A stretch of DNA of 64,000 nucleotides from Alphaproteobacteria bacterium. Lineage in GTDB: Bacteria > Pseudomonadota > Alphaproteobacteria > Rhizobiales > Xanthobacteraceae. Under the pieces are notes generated by a model. It was not told where the DNA came from. It searched no databases and was given only the letters and a program-made list of their open reading frames with translations. Below, in pieces: positions 30,345 to 39,064 of the stretch (the stretch's first letter is position 1; every line of letters begins with the position of its first letter). Position numbers and translations under genes: made by a program. The DNA is taken from the NCBI GenBank assembly GCA_016869215.1, contig VGEP01000011.1, positions 1-64,000 on the forward strand. Reading direction: 5' to 3'.

Positions 30345-32507
30345 TCAGGCCTTGAGCGTTGCCAGCACGCGGTCCGGCGTGAACGGCAGGTGGCGCAGCC
30401 GCTTTCCGGTCAGCCGGTGGAAGGCGTTGGAGATAGCGCCCGCGATGAACGGGTTGCCGATCTCGCCGAGCCCCGTCGGCCGCGTGTCCACGTCGATGAA
30501 CTGCGTGTGCATTTCCTCCGGCATGTCGGACATGCGCATCAGCTCGTAGTCGTGGAAGTTGGTCTGCTGCACCGCGCCGTCCTTCATGGTCACGCGTTCG
30601 TGCAGGATGCTGGACAGGCCGTAGATGATCGCGCTTTCCACGTTGGCCTTGGCCGGGCCGGGTGTCGCGATGATCCCGCCGTCGACCGCGACCCACACCT
30701 TGTGGACCGTGATCTTGCCGGTCTGCCGGTTGACCGAAATCTCGACCACGCCGGCGCCAAGCGAGCCCGAGCGCTCCGTGATCGAGAGGCCGATGGCGCG
30801 GCCCGCGGGACGCGCCGCCTTCCAGTCGCACATCTGCGCGACCGTCTCGAAGCACTTGCGCGCCTTGGGCGTCGCGCCCATGCGTTCGAGCCGGAACGCG
30901 ATCGGGTCCATGTTCGCGGCAACCGCCATCTCGTCGACGAAGCTCTCGATGGCGAAGGTGTTGAACACATGCCCCACCGCGCGCCAGTGCTTGAGGCGGA
31001 TGCCGTGCGACACGCCGCGGCGCTCGATCGCCTGGTTCGGCACGCCGTAGTAGGGGATGCGGATGCCGGTGTGCAGCAGCACGCCGCCTTCGCCCACCAC
31101 GCAGTGCTTCCAGCCGGTGACCTTGCCGGAGGCGTCCTGCGCCGCTTCGAGGCACTGGAACGACTGCGGGCGGAACATGCCGTGGGCGATGTCCTCCTCG
31201 CGGGTCCAGACCAGTTTCACCGGCCGCTTCACCTCCTTGGCGATGGCGGCGCATTCGCCCGCGTAGTCGCCGAGCGAGCGCCGGCCGAAGCCGCCGCCCA
31301 TGTAGCACTGGTGCACCGTCACCTTGTCGGGGGCGATGCCGAGCGCCTTGGCGGTTTGGTCGCGGGTGGCGTCGGGGGCCTGGCTGCCCTCCCACACCTC
31401 CGCGGTCTGGCCGTCGGCCGCCACGCGCACCACCGCGTTCAGCGGCTCCATCTGCGCGTGATAGCCGTAGTCGCTGCGGAATTCGGCCTTGAAGGTCTTG
31501 GCCGCGCCCTTGAAGGCGGCATCCGCGTCGCCCCGCTTTTCGAGGCTGGTGATCTGCGCCTTGGGGTCGTGGTGGACCTTCTCGTAAGCCACCAGCGCGG
31601 CTTCCGAGTTGAAGCCTGCCGCAGCGCCCTGGTCCCAGTTCACTTTCAGCGCCGCGCGCGCCGCCATTGCCTGCGGGAACGTGCGCGCGACGATTGCGAC
31701 GCCGTTCGGCAGCCGCACGGTGCCGACCACGCCCGGCATCTTCTTGATGTCGGCGTCGTTCCAGCTCTGCGGCTTGCCGGTGTGGACCGGCGCATGCAGC
31801 GCAGTGGCATAGACCATGTCCGGCAGGCGCACGTCGATGCCGTACACGGCCTTGCCGTTGACCTTCAGCGGCGTGTCGTGGCGCGGCACGCCCTTGCCGA
31901 TCATCTTCCAGTCCTTGCGGGGCTTCAGCTCGGCGGGCGTCACCGCCGGAAGCGGCGAGGACACCTTGCCGAAGGCCGCGATCTCGCCGTAGCCGAGCTT
32001 CTGGCGGTTCGCCGGGTTCACGACGAACCCCGGCTCGGTGCGCAGCGTCGCCGCGTCCACGTTCCACTTCTCGGCGGCGTTGGCGATCAGCACCTTGCGC
32101 ACTTGCGCGCCTGCGGTGCGCAGGTCGTTGAAGTACAGCATCACCGCGCGGCTGCCGACGATGGCCATGTTGCGCGCGTTGTTGAACGTGTAGCCGTAAA
32201 CCGCGCGGTCGGCGGGCGCCATTTCAATGGAGACCCTGGACCAGTCGGCGTCCATTTCCTCGGCCAGGATCATCGGCAGCGAGGTCATGGAGCCCTGGCC
32301 CATTTCGGCGCCGGCGGAGAGGATCGTCACCGCGCCGTTCGGCGCGATACGCACCCAGGCGCCGATCGATTTGGCGCCGGTCGAGGCTTCGGCCTCGGTA
32401 AACAGCTTCACGCCGTCGGTGCCGAGCGCGAGCCCGAACGTCAGTCCGCCAAGGCCGGCGAGCACGCCGCGGCGGGAGATCTTGTCCTTGTCGAAGTGGA
32501 TGGTCAT
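30345..32507 (-). CDS. Molybdopterin-binding large subunit, isoquinoline 1-oxidoreductase/xanthine-dehydrogenase family
   Basis: A 720-residue large subunit of a molybdenum hydroxylase or aldehyde oxidase of the IorB type. The N terminus, KISRRGVLAGLGGLTFGLAL, is a Tat signal, placing the enzyme in the periplasm or at the membrane. The two half-domains show GAEMGQGSMTSLPMILAEEM and, about residue 400, CYMGGGFGRRSLGDYAGE, with a molybdopterin-contacting GGG. It ends with RPTGLGEIGNPFIAGAISNA, containing the catalytic-glutamate segment. It is encoded 3 bases after its 2Fe-2S partner. No cytochrome c subunit gene follows, so the electron acceptor is elsewhere. The substrate is unknown (N-heterocycle or aldehyde). 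Confidence 0.92.
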   Translation of the reverse strand: MTIHFDKDKISRRGVLAGLGGLTFGLALGTDGVKLFTEAEASTGAKSIGAWVRIAPNGAVTILSAGAEMGQGSMTSLPMILAEEMDADWSRVSIEMAPADRAVYGYTFNNARNMAIVGSRAVMLYFNDLRTAGAQVRKVLIANAAEKWNVDAATLRTEPGFVVNPANRQKLGYGEIAAFGKVSSPLPAVTPAELKPRKDWKMIGKGVPRHDTPLKVNGKAVYGIDVRLPDMVYATALHAPVHTGKPQSWNDADIKKMPGVVGTVRLPNGVAIVARTFPQAMAARAALKVNWDQGAAAGFNSEAALVAYEKVHHDPKAQITSLEKRGDADAAFKGAAKTFKAEFRSDYGYHAQMEPLNAVVRVAADGQTAEVWEGSQAPDATRDQTAKALGIAPDKVTVHQCYMGGGFGRRSLGDYAGECAAIAKEVKRPVKLVWTREEDIAHGMFRPQSFQCLEAAQDASGKVTGWKHCVVGEGGVLLHTGIRIPYYGVPNQAIERRGVSHGIRLKHWRAVGHVFNTFAIESFVDEMAVAANMDPIAFRLERMGATPKARKCFETVAQMCDWKAARPAGRAIGLSITERSGSLGAGVVEISVNRQTGKITVHKVWVAVDGGIIATPGPAKANVESAIIYGLSSILHERVTMKDGAVQQTNFHDYELMRMSDMPEEMHTQFIDVDTRPTGLGEIGNPFIAGAISNAFHRLTGKRLRHLPFTPDRVLATLKA

Positions 32508-32510
32508 GGC

Positions 32511-32963
32511 TTAGCCCTCCTTCGACGCTTGTTCGATGGCCGCGATGATCTTGTGATAGGTGCCGCAGCGGCAGATGTTGCCGTCCATGTGCTCGACGAT
32601 CTGCGCCCGCGTCGGGCGCTTGTTCGACGCGAGCAGCTCGGCCGCCTTCATGATCTGGCCGGACTGGCAGTAGCCGCATTGCGGCACCTCCAGCGACACC
32701 CAGGCCTTCTGCAGCGGGTGCGAGGAATTGGGCGACAGGCCCTCGATGGTCACGACCTTCTTGTTGGCCGCGTCGGAGACGGTCGTCTGGCAGGAGCGCA
32801 CCGCCTTGCCGTCGATGTGCACGGTGCAGGCGCCGCACAGGCCCGCGCCGCAGCCGTATTTGGTGCCGGTGAGTCCGATCTGATCGCGAATCGCCCACAG
32901 CAGCGGCGCGTTCGGCTCGGCGTCGACCGACACGCGCCTGTCGTTCAGGGTGAAGGAAATCAT
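32511..32963 (-). CDS. 2Fe-2S small subunit of the molybdenum hydroxylase
   Basis: A 150-residue IorA/CoxS-type protein with two [2Fe-2S] clusters. The plant-ferredoxin-like site is CGAGLCGAC (Cys38, Cys43, Cys46) plus Cys58; the second site is CGYC (96, 99) and CRC (131, 133). It passes electrons from the molybdenum centre of the next gene product. GGGAGGT precedes the ATG. There is no signal peptide, so export would occur piggy-back with the Tat-targeted large subunit, as known for this family. Confidence 0.95.
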   Translation of the reverse strand: MISFTLNDRRVSVDAEPNAPLLWAIRDQIGLTGTKYGCGAGLCGACTVHIDGKAVRSCQTTVSDAANKKVVTIEGLSPNSSHPLQKAWVSLEVPQCGYCQSGQIMKAAELLASNKRPTRAQIVEHMDGNICRCGTYHKIIAAIEQASKEG

Positions 32964-33123
32964 GGGACCTCCCTAGGATGGCGTTCGCTTGTTGCGGTAG
33001 CCTGCGAACTTGGAACCAGTCTAGCATGTGACCGGACCCTCAACCACGGCACCGGCGGGACGGTCCGGACCTGGCTGCAACGCCATGAAGTTGGTTGCTT
33101 TTTGCGGATTGCGGCGATACCGG

Positions 33124-33522
33124 ATGGAATTGCGACGTCTTGAGACCTGGATCGTGAACTTTTCCCAATCGTTCGCCCGGCTGTTGCCGCTTCTTGCGGC
33201 CCTGCTGGTGTTTGCGCCGCAACCCGCGGGCAAGCCCGCCGGGGTGCCGGGCGAAACGTCCGTTGCGCTCCTGGGCCGCGACAGCCTGCCGGCGGCGTTC
33301 GGCGATTTCATCACCCGCAAGAATCGTCACGCCGGGAGCATCGACGAATATTTCGCGATCGACGACGACGCCGATCAGTACGCCGGATCGCAACCCGCGC
33401 TGTCCCGGACCGCGGTTTACCGGCCGATCGGATACGGGCTTCGGCCCTGGACGCTCGTCGACGATCCGCGCCCGGGCCGCCGCGCCCGCGCGCATCTGTC
33501 CACCGGCCCTCCGCAGGCTTGA
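33124..33522 (+). CDS. Hypothetical exported or anchored protein
   Basis: A 132-residue frame starting MELRRLETWIVNF, with one hydrophobic segment (about residues 13-31, FARLLPLLAALLVFAP) that could be a signal anchor, followed by a Gly/Pro/Arg-rich, low-complexity tail. I do not recognise it. There is no clear ribosome site, and other starts upstream are possible. Codon use is acceptable but the tail looks poorly constrained, so it may not be a gene. It diverges from the 2Fe-2S subunit gene. Confidence 0.35.
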   Translation: MELRRLETWIVNFSQSFARLLPLLAALLVFAPQPAGKPAGVPGETSVALLGRDSLPAAFGDFITRKNRHAGSIDEYFAIDDDADQYAGSQPALSRTAVYRPIGYGLRPWTLVDDPRPGRRARAHLSTGPPQA

Positions 33523-33646
33523 AGCAGTCCGCGCCGTCGCGCGCGGCATTGCGTGTCCGCAGATCGCGGACGCGCGCGCTTGAGCCTGCAACGAAATCGG
33601 CGGCCGCGATCCGTGCGCGGACCGGTCGCCTTGGAGGGTCTTTCCG

Positions 33647-33865
33647 ATGGCTGTCATACTCGTTTACGTGCTGCTGGTTTCCGTCCTCGAGGTCGGGGTG
33701 TTCTTCATCGGCCTCTTCGTCGACAAGGTCGTACCGGACGGCTTCGACCTGATCGCGGCGATGGCGATGTTCTTCGGCGTGATCTGGGCGACGTGGCCGG
33801 TGTCGGTCTACATCGTCGAGCGCTGGCTGACGCCGGCCGGGGCGGCCGAGGGCGCCGCGAAGTAG
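33647..33865 (+). CDS. Small two-helix membrane protein
   Basis: A 72-residue protein with two predicted helices (residues 3-24, VILVYVLLVSVLEVGVFFI; and 35-55, LIAAMAMFFGVIWATWPVSV). TTGGAGGGTC lies upstream of ATG 33647 at good spacing. I do not recognise a family. Size and layout are typical of small inner-membrane proteins. It precedes the M3 peptidase by 108 bases and may be transcribed separately. Confidence 0.7.
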   Translation: MAVILVYVLLVSVLEVGVFFIGLFVDKVVPDGFDLIAAMAMFFGVIWATWPVSVYIVERWLTPAGAAEGAAK

Positions 33866-33973
33866 CCAGCCGCTGCGATCCTGGCGCCGCTCCCGCGCGG
33901 GGCGGCGCCGGGCCGTGCCTCTCCCGCGCCCCATTCTGTTGCGTTAGGTTGGGCTCCATTCACGGAGCACGAC

Positions 33974-36028
33974 ATGGCGGACACGCGCGCGGCGGACGAC
34001 AATCCCTTCTTCGAGGCGTGGTCGACGCCCTTCGGCGTGCCGCCGTTTCCGCACATGAAGTCCGAACACTTCATGCCGGCCTACGAGCGCGCCTTCGCCG
34101 AGCACGACGCCGAGATCGCGGCGATTGCCGGCAATCCCGCGCCGCCCGACTTCGACAACACCGTCGTCGCGCTTGAGAACGCCGGCCGCGCCCTGCAGCG
34201 GGTCGACGACGTGTTTCACCAGCTTGTCGGCACCGACAGCAACGACGCGCTGCTCAAGATCGAGCGCGACATTGCGCCCGTGTCTGCCGCACATTGGAGC
34301 AAGATCCGCATGAACGAGGCGCTGTTCGCGCGCCTCGACGCCTTGCAACGCCAGGCCGGCACCCTCGGCATCACGCCCGAGCAGGCGCGCGTGCTGGAGC
34401 GCCATCACACCATGTTCCGCCGCCACGGCGCGGCGCTCGACGCCACAGGCAAGCAGCGCCTTGCCGCGATCGCCGGACGGCTCGCCGAATTGGGCGCCGC
34501 CTTCAGCCAGAATGTGCTGGCCGACGAGCAGTCCTACACGATGCCGCTCGGCGGCGAGGCCGATCTCGCGGGGCTCCCGGATTTCGTGCGCGAGGCCGCG
34601 GCGGCGGCCGCCGCCGAACGCGGCATGAAGGGCAGGCACGTCGTCACCTTGCAGCGCTCCAGCGTCGAGCCGTTTCTGCAATTCTCGTCGCGCCGCGACC
34701 TGCGCGAGAAGGCCTACCGCGCCTGGATCGCGCGCGGCGACAACAACGACAGGACGGACAACAAGGCGATCATCGCCGAGACGGTGGCGCTGCGCATCGA
34801 GCGCGCCAGGCTCCTCGGCTATCCGACGTTTGCCCACTACCGCCTCGACGACGCCATGGCGAAGACGCCGGACGCGGTGCGCAATCTCCTCAACACGGTC
34901 TGGGCGCCGGCGCGGGTGCGTGCGCTCGCCGACCGCGACGCGCTGCAGGAGCTGATCGCGGAAGAGGGCGGCAACTTCAAGCTCGCGCCCTGGGACTGGC
35001 GCTACTACGCCGAGAAGCTGCGCAAGCGCCGCTGCGACATCGAGGAATCCGAGGTGAAGCCCTACATGCAGCTCGACCGCGTGATTGAGGCGGCGTTCGA
35101 CTGCGCGGGCCGGCTGTTCGGTCTGAAGTTCAAGCCGGTGGACGTGCCGGTCTGGCATCCGGACGTGCGCGCCTGGGAGGTGACCGGCGCCGACGGCGGC
35201 CACGTCGGCATCTTCTACGGCGACTACTACGCGCGGCCGAGCAAGCGCAGCGGCGGCTGGATGGGCACGATGCGCGACCAGGAGCGCATGCACGGCGAGG
35301 TGCGGCCAATCGTGCTCAACGTCATGAACTTCAACAAGGGCGATCCGACGCTGCTGTCGTTCGACGACGCCCGCACCTTGTTCCACGAGATGGGCCACGC
35401 GCTGCACGGGCTCCTCTCCAGTGTGACCTATCCGAGCGTCTGCTGCACCAGCGTCTTGACCGACTGGGTGGAATTGCCCTCGCAGCTCTACGAGCATTGG
35501 TTCGAGCAGCCGCAGGTGCTGCGCAAGTTCGCGCGCCACCACCGCACCGGCGAGCCGATCCCCGACGCGCTGGTGAAGAAGCTGATCGCCGCGCGTAACT
35601 TCGACCGTGGCCGCGACACGCTGGAATATATCGCGTCGTCCCTGGTCGATCTCGACCTGCACCTGCTGCAATCGGCGGACGGCCTCGACATCGCCGCCTT
35701 CGAGCGCGACGCGCTCAAGCGCATCGGCATGCCCGAGGAGATCGGCATGCGCCACCGCCCGCCGCATTTCCAGCACGTGTTCTCCGGCGGCTACTATGCT
35801 TCGGCCTATTACAGCTACATGTGGTCGGAGACGCTCGACGCCGACGCGTTCGCGGCGTTCGAGGAAACCGGTGACGTCTTCAATCCGGAGGTGGCGAAGC
35901 GGCTCTACGCCAACGTGCTGTCGACCGGCGGCTCGCGGGATCCTGCGGAGCTTTATGTGGCGTTCAGGGGGAGGCTGCCGAACGCGGATGCGCTGTTGAA
36001 GCAGCGGGGGTTTGCGGGCGTGGGGTAG
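33974..36028 (+). CDS. dcp: M3-family zinc peptidase (peptidyl-dipeptidase/oligopeptidase)
   Basis: A 684-residue cytosolic metallopeptidase of the Dcp/oligopeptidase A family. The zinc motif HEMGH (His471, Glu472, His475) lies in LFHEMGHALHGLL, followed by SVTYPSVCCTSVLTDWVELPSQ (in part), which contains the third ligand glutamate, and a C-terminal GGYYASAYYSYMWSE. The N-terminal helical domain closes over short peptides. It releases dipeptides or degrades signal-peptide-derived oligopeptides. Length is normal and there is no signal peptide. Dcp is favoured over PrlC by the overall layout, but the two are close. Confidence 0.9.
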   Translation: MADTRAADDNPFFEAWSTPFGVPPFPHMKSEHFMPAYERAFAEHDAEIAAIAGNPAPPDFDNTVVALENAGRALQRVDDVFHQLVGTDSNDALLKIERDIAPVSAAHWSKIRMNEALFARLDALQRQAGTLGITPEQARVLERHHTMFRRHGAALDATGKQRLAAIAGRLAELGAAFSQNVLADEQSYTMPLGGEADLAGLPDFVREAAAAAAAERGMKGRHVVTLQRSSVEPFLQFSSRRDLREKAYRAWIARGDNNDRTDNKAIIAETVALRIERARLLGYPTFAHYRLDDAMAKTPDAVRNLLNTVWAPARVRALADRDALQELIAEEGGNFKLAPWDWRYYAEKLRKRRCDIEESEVKPYMQLDRVIEAAFDCAGRLFGLKFKPVDVPVWHPDVRAWEVTGADGGHVGIFYGDYYARPSKRSGGWMGTMRDQERMHGEVRPIVLNVMNFNKGDPTLLSFDDARTLFHEMGHALHGLLSSVTYPSVCCTSVLTDWVELPSQLYEHWFEQPQVLRKFARHHRTGEPIPDALVKKLIAARNFDRGRDTLEYIASSLVDLDLHLLQSADGLDIAAFERDALKRIGMPEEIGMRHRPPHFQHVFSGGYYASAYYSYMWSETLDADAFAAFEETGDVFNPEVAKRLYANVLSTGGSRDPAELYVAFRGRLPNADALLKQRGFAGVG

Positions 36029-36079
36029 GGCGTTGGACGTCGTCCGAGCGTAAGATTGGCGTACGCTGCCTGGACATAC

Positions 36080-36096
36080 TACGCATCGCGTATTAT
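36080..36096 (+). promoter_or_regulatory. Putative HigA operator and promoter of higBA
   Basis: A perfect inverted repeat, TACGC (36080-36084) ATC GCGTA (36088-36092), overlaps a TATTAT -10 element (36091-36096), ten bases before the toxin start. This is the usual arrangement for autorepression by an HTH antitoxin. Confidence 0.55.
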
Positions 36097-36105
36097 GCTT
36101 GGCGT

Positions 36106-36390
36106 GTGATCAAGTCCTGGAAGGACAGTGCAACCCGCCGCTTCGCCGAGAGCGGCAAGGGCCATTTCCCTGGGCTTGATCGGGAACTGGCCGTCGGGCG
36201 TCTGAACATGCTGGATTCGGCCGTTTCGTTGCGGGAGATCAGTCCGCTCAAGAGCGTCGGGCTGCACAAGCTCAAGGGCGATCGCAAGGGGCAGTGGGCG
36301 ATGGCGGTCAACGGTCCCTGGCGCATCTGCTTTCGCTTCCACGACGGCAACGCCTACGAAGTCGAACTGACCGATTATCATCGAGGCTGA
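36106..36390 (+). CDS. higB: HigB-type toxin (RelE/ParE superfamily)
   Basis: A 94-residue RelE-fold toxin of the HigB/plasmid-maintenance-killer family. It has MIKSWKDSATRRFAESGKG at the N terminus, a central LREISPLKSVGLHKLKGDRKGQ, and the strand motif WAMAVNGPWRICFRFHDGNAYEVELTDYH (in part), which carries the basic residues used for ribosome-dependent mRNA cleavage. The start is GTG 36106. The antitoxin gene follows after three bases, the toxin-first order that is typical of higBA. It is full length and looks intact. Confidence 0.92.
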   Translation: MIKSWKDSATRRFAESGKGHFPGLDRELAVGRLNMLDSAVSLREISPLKSVGLHKLKGDRKGQWAMAVNGPWRICFRFHDGNAYEVELTDYHRG

Positions 36391-36393
36391 TCC

Positions 36394-36669
36394 ATGATCC
36401 GCGTGCACCCCGGAAAAATTCTTGCCGACGAAATGCGGGCGCGAAGGCTTTCGGCCAATGCGCTGGCGCTGAAGCTGCGCGTGCCCGCCAATCGCATCAC
36501 CGAGATCGTCAACGGCCGACGCAGCATCTCGCCGGAGACAGCCATCCGACTCGGACATTATTTCGGCACCGGCGCAGGTCTGTGGATTCGGCTGCAGGCC
36601 GATTACGATCTTGCGCGGGCCGAGAAACAGGTAGGCGCTACGATCCGCCGCGAGGTCGCCGCCGCCTAG
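36394..36669 (+). CDS. higA: HigA-type antitoxin (XRE HTH)
   Basis: A 91-residue Xre-type helix-turn-helix protein. HPGKILADEMRARRLSANALA and RVPANRITEIVNGRRSISPE match the HigA addiction-module antitoxin. It neutralises HigB by binding and represses the promoter, probably at the TACGC-ATC-GCGTA repeat. It is cotranscribed with the toxin with a three-base gap. The C-terminal AEKQVGATIRREVAAA is a short helical tail. Confidence 0.93.
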   Translation: MIRVHPGKILADEMRARRLSANALALKLRVPANRITEIVNGRRSISPETAIRLGHYFGTGAGLWIRLQADYDLARAEKQVGATIRREVAAA

Positions 36670-36809
36670 CGATTGCATGGAGATCTTGCACGAGCGCGTG
36701 CCGCGAATTCAGCGAGCTCCCGTTCCCCGAGTGCGGGTAGAGGTGACCGTTGCGGCGAGCGGATAATCTAATCCGAACACCGGCCACTCTTCTGCGCTAT
36801 CCTCCCCCC

Positions 36810-38399
36810 ATGACCCTCTACACCGCAGGCCACCGCCGCGGCGTCGTTGCCGCGCCCCACACCGCCACCGCCGAGGCCGGGCGCGCGGTCATGGCCGAGG
36901 GCGGCAATGCGCTCGAAGCCATGGTCGCGATGGCCGCCTCCATTGCCGCGGTCTATCCGCACATGAATCACTTGGGCGGCGACGGCTTCTGGCTCCTCCG
37001 CGAGCCGAAGGGCCGCGTGCGCGCGCTCATGGGAGCGGGGCCTGCGGGCACCAAGGCGCGGCGCGAGCTTTACCGCGACCGCGACGCGATCCCGGCGCGC
37101 GGGCCGCTCGCGGCGCTGACCGTGCCGGGCGCGGTCGGCGGCTGGATGCTGGCGCTGGAGGCCGCGAAGGCGCACGGCGGCAAGCTGCCGCTCGCCGTGC
37201 TGCTCGGGCATGCGATCCGCCAGGCGCGTGGCGGCTACACGGTGACGAAGAGCCAGGCGCGGCTCAGCGCCGAGAAGCTTGCCGAGCTGAGGGACATGCC
37301 GGGCTTTGCCGCCGCCTTCCTGCCGGACGGCAAGCCGCCGCAGGCCGGCGCGGTGCTGACACAGGCGGCGCTCGCGTCCACGCTCGATCATCTCGCGATG
37401 GCCGGTCTGCACGACTTCTACCGCGGCGACGTCGGCCGCGAGATTTCATCGGACCTGGAGAAGATCGGCAGCCCGGTGACGCGCGACGACCTGCTGCGCT
37501 ACCGCGCGGTGGCGGCCGATCCGCTGTCGGTCGAGACCGGCGCCGGCACGCTCTACAACACGCCGCCGCCAACGCAGGGCCTCGCCTCGCTCATCATCCT
37601 TGCGCTTTACGAGCGCCTGCGCGTGCCTGAGGCCGAAAGCTTCGACTTCGTCCACGGCATCGTGGAATCGACCAAGCGCGCCTTCCGCATCCGCGACCGC
37701 ACGGTGACCGATCCCTCGCGCCTGCCGCAGCCGCTGGCGCGGTTTCTCGACCGCGGCCTGCTCGACGTCGAGACCATGCGGATCGATCGCCGCAAGGCCG
37801 CGCCGTGGCCCGCGCCGGCCGACGACGGCGACACGATCTGGATGGGCGCGGCCGACTCATCGGGCCTCGCCGTGTCCTATATCCAGTCGCTGTACTGGGA
37901 GTTCGGCTCGGGCTGCGTGCTGCCGCGCACCGGCGTGCTGATGCAAAACCGCGGCGCGAGCTTCTCGCTCGATCCGTCGGCGCTCAACTCGCTCGCGCCC
38001 GGCCGCCTGCCGTTCCACACGCTCAATCCGGCGCTTGCCGTGCTGCGCGACGGCCGCGTCATGGCCTACGGCACCATGGGCGGCGACGGCCAGCCGCAGA
38101 CGCAAGGCATGCTGTTCGCGCGCCACGTGCTGCATCGCCAGCCGCTCGAGCGCGCACTCGACGCGCCGCGCTGGCTGCTCGGGCGCACCTGGGGTTCCAC
38201 GGTGACGAATTTGCGGATGGAATCGCGGTTCGATGGCAATCTCGTCGACCGGCTGATGTCCGCCGGCCATGACGTCGCGGTGCTGCCCGAGCCCTATTCC
38301 GACACCATGGGCCACGCCGGCGCGGTGGTGCTGCATCCGAACGGGACTCTGGAGAGCGCGCACGACCCGCGAGCGGATGGTGGGGCGGCGGGGTTGTAG
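36810..38399 (+). CDS. Gamma-glutamyltransferase-fold Ntn hydrolase, oxamate-amidohydrolase-like
   Basis: A 529-residue GGT-superfamily proenzyme. The autoprocessing/catalytic Thr is in GDTIWMGAADSSGLAVSYIQ (residues about 350), replacing the TTHxS of true GGTs. It is followed by YWEFGSGCVLPRTGVLMQNR, SLDPSALNSLAPGRLPFHTL and GTMGGDGQPQTQGML. This pattern is that of HpxW-like oxamate amidohydrolases rather than glutathione hydrolases. No signal peptide is seen, so it is cytosolic, which also fits HpxW. ATG 36810 is used, right before the conserved start. Substrate assignment is by motif only. Confidence 0.85.
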   Translation: MTLYTAGHRRGVVAAPHTATAEAGRAVMAEGGNALEAMVAMAASIAAVYPHMNHLGGDGFWLLREPKGRVRALMGAGPAGTKARRELYRDRDAIPARGPLAALTVPGAVGGWMLALEAAKAHGGKLPLAVLLGHAIRQARGGYTVTKSQARLSAEKLAELRDMPGFAAAFLPDGKPPQAGAVLTQAALASTLDHLAMAGLHDFYRGDVGREISSDLEKIGSPVTRDDLLRYRAVAADPLSVETGAGTLYNTPPPTQGLASLIILALYERLRVPEAESFDFVHGIVESTKRAFRIRDRTVTDPSRLPQPLARFLDRGLLDVETMRIDRRKAAPWPAPADDGDTIWMGAADSSGLAVSYIQSLYWEFGSGCVLPRTGVLMQNRGASFSLDPSALNSLAPGRLPFHTLNPALAVLRDGRVMAYGTMGGDGQPQTQGMLFARHVLHRQPLERALDAPRWLLGRTWGSTVTNLRMESRFDGNLVDRLMSAGHDVAVLPEPYSDTMGHAGAVVLHPNGTLESAHDPRADGGAAGL

Positions 38400-38404
38400 C
38401 GTTC

Positions 38405-38526
38405 ATCCCTCCCCGAAGGGGAGGGTCCGCGCGAAGCGCGGGGGTGGAGTGAGTGCCGCAAGCAGCGAAGTGGCCCCACCCGGCCTTGCTTCGCTCGGCC
38501 ACCCTCCCCGCTGCGCGGGGAGGGAT
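38405..38526. repeat. 122-bp inverted-repeat element between convergent genes
   Basis: Outer arms ATCCCTCCCC (38405-38414) and GGGGAGGGAT (38517-38526) enclose further hairpins, GGTCCGCGCGAAGCGCGGG and CCTTGCTTCGCTCGG among them. The CCCTCCCC/GGGGAGGG arms recall the hairpin at 6993-7017. It probably terminates both flanking genes. Confidence 0.65.
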
Positions 38527-38533
38527 AAGACCG

Positions 38534-38938
38534 CTACCCCGCTTTCCCGCCGTACTGCTCGTCCGACACCTTCTCCATCCACGTCACATGGCTGCCGTCG
38601 AGCGCCTCCTGCATCGCGATATGCGTCATCGCCATGTCGGGGGCGGCGCCGTGCCAATGCTTCTCGTTCGGCGCGAAGAACACCGTGTCGCCGGCGCGCA
38701 CCTCCTTGATCGGCCCGCCCCAGGTTTGCACCCGGCCGATGCCTGCCGTGATGTGAATGGTCTGGCCGAGCGGATGGGTGTGCCAGGCGGTGCGCGCGCC
38801 GGGCTCGAACCGCACCCAGGCCGAGCGCAGCCGCGCGGGGGCGGGCGCCTCGACGATCGGGTCCTGCCACACATTGCCGGTGAAATAGTCGGCCGGCACC
38901 TTGCGCGAGGGCTGTGAACCGTTGGGCTTGATGTCCAT
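38534..38938 (-). CDS. Cupin-domain protein
   Basis: A 134-residue single-domain cupin. Motif 1 is RTAWHTHPLGQTIHITAG and motif 2 is GDTVFFAPNEKHWHGAAPD. Two His of motif 1 and the His of motif 2 can bind Fe, Mn or Zn. Members of this small family (YhhW/carboxymuconolactone-associated quercetinase-like) include dioxygenases and metal-dependent isomerases; the substrate is unknown. AAGGAC lies before the ATG. It is divergent from the metallo-beta-lactamase-fold gene. Confidence 0.88.
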   Translation of the reverse strand: MDIKPNGSQPSRKVPADYFTGNVWQDPIVEAPAPARLRSAWVRFEPGARTAWHTHPLGQTIHITAGIGRVQTWGGPIKEVRAGDTVFFAPNEKHWHGAAPDMAMTHIAMQEALDGSHVTWMEKVSDEQYGGKAG

Positions 38939-39064
38939 GGGGCGTTGTCCTTCGGTTGTCCGGGGTGCGTCTAAAGCGCATGTCTGCGTTGCGAATTCAA
39001 GATCGTGCCGGACCGCCTTGCTCCGGTTCCCTTCGCCGGTGCGCCGCTATAAGGTCTGGCCGTC

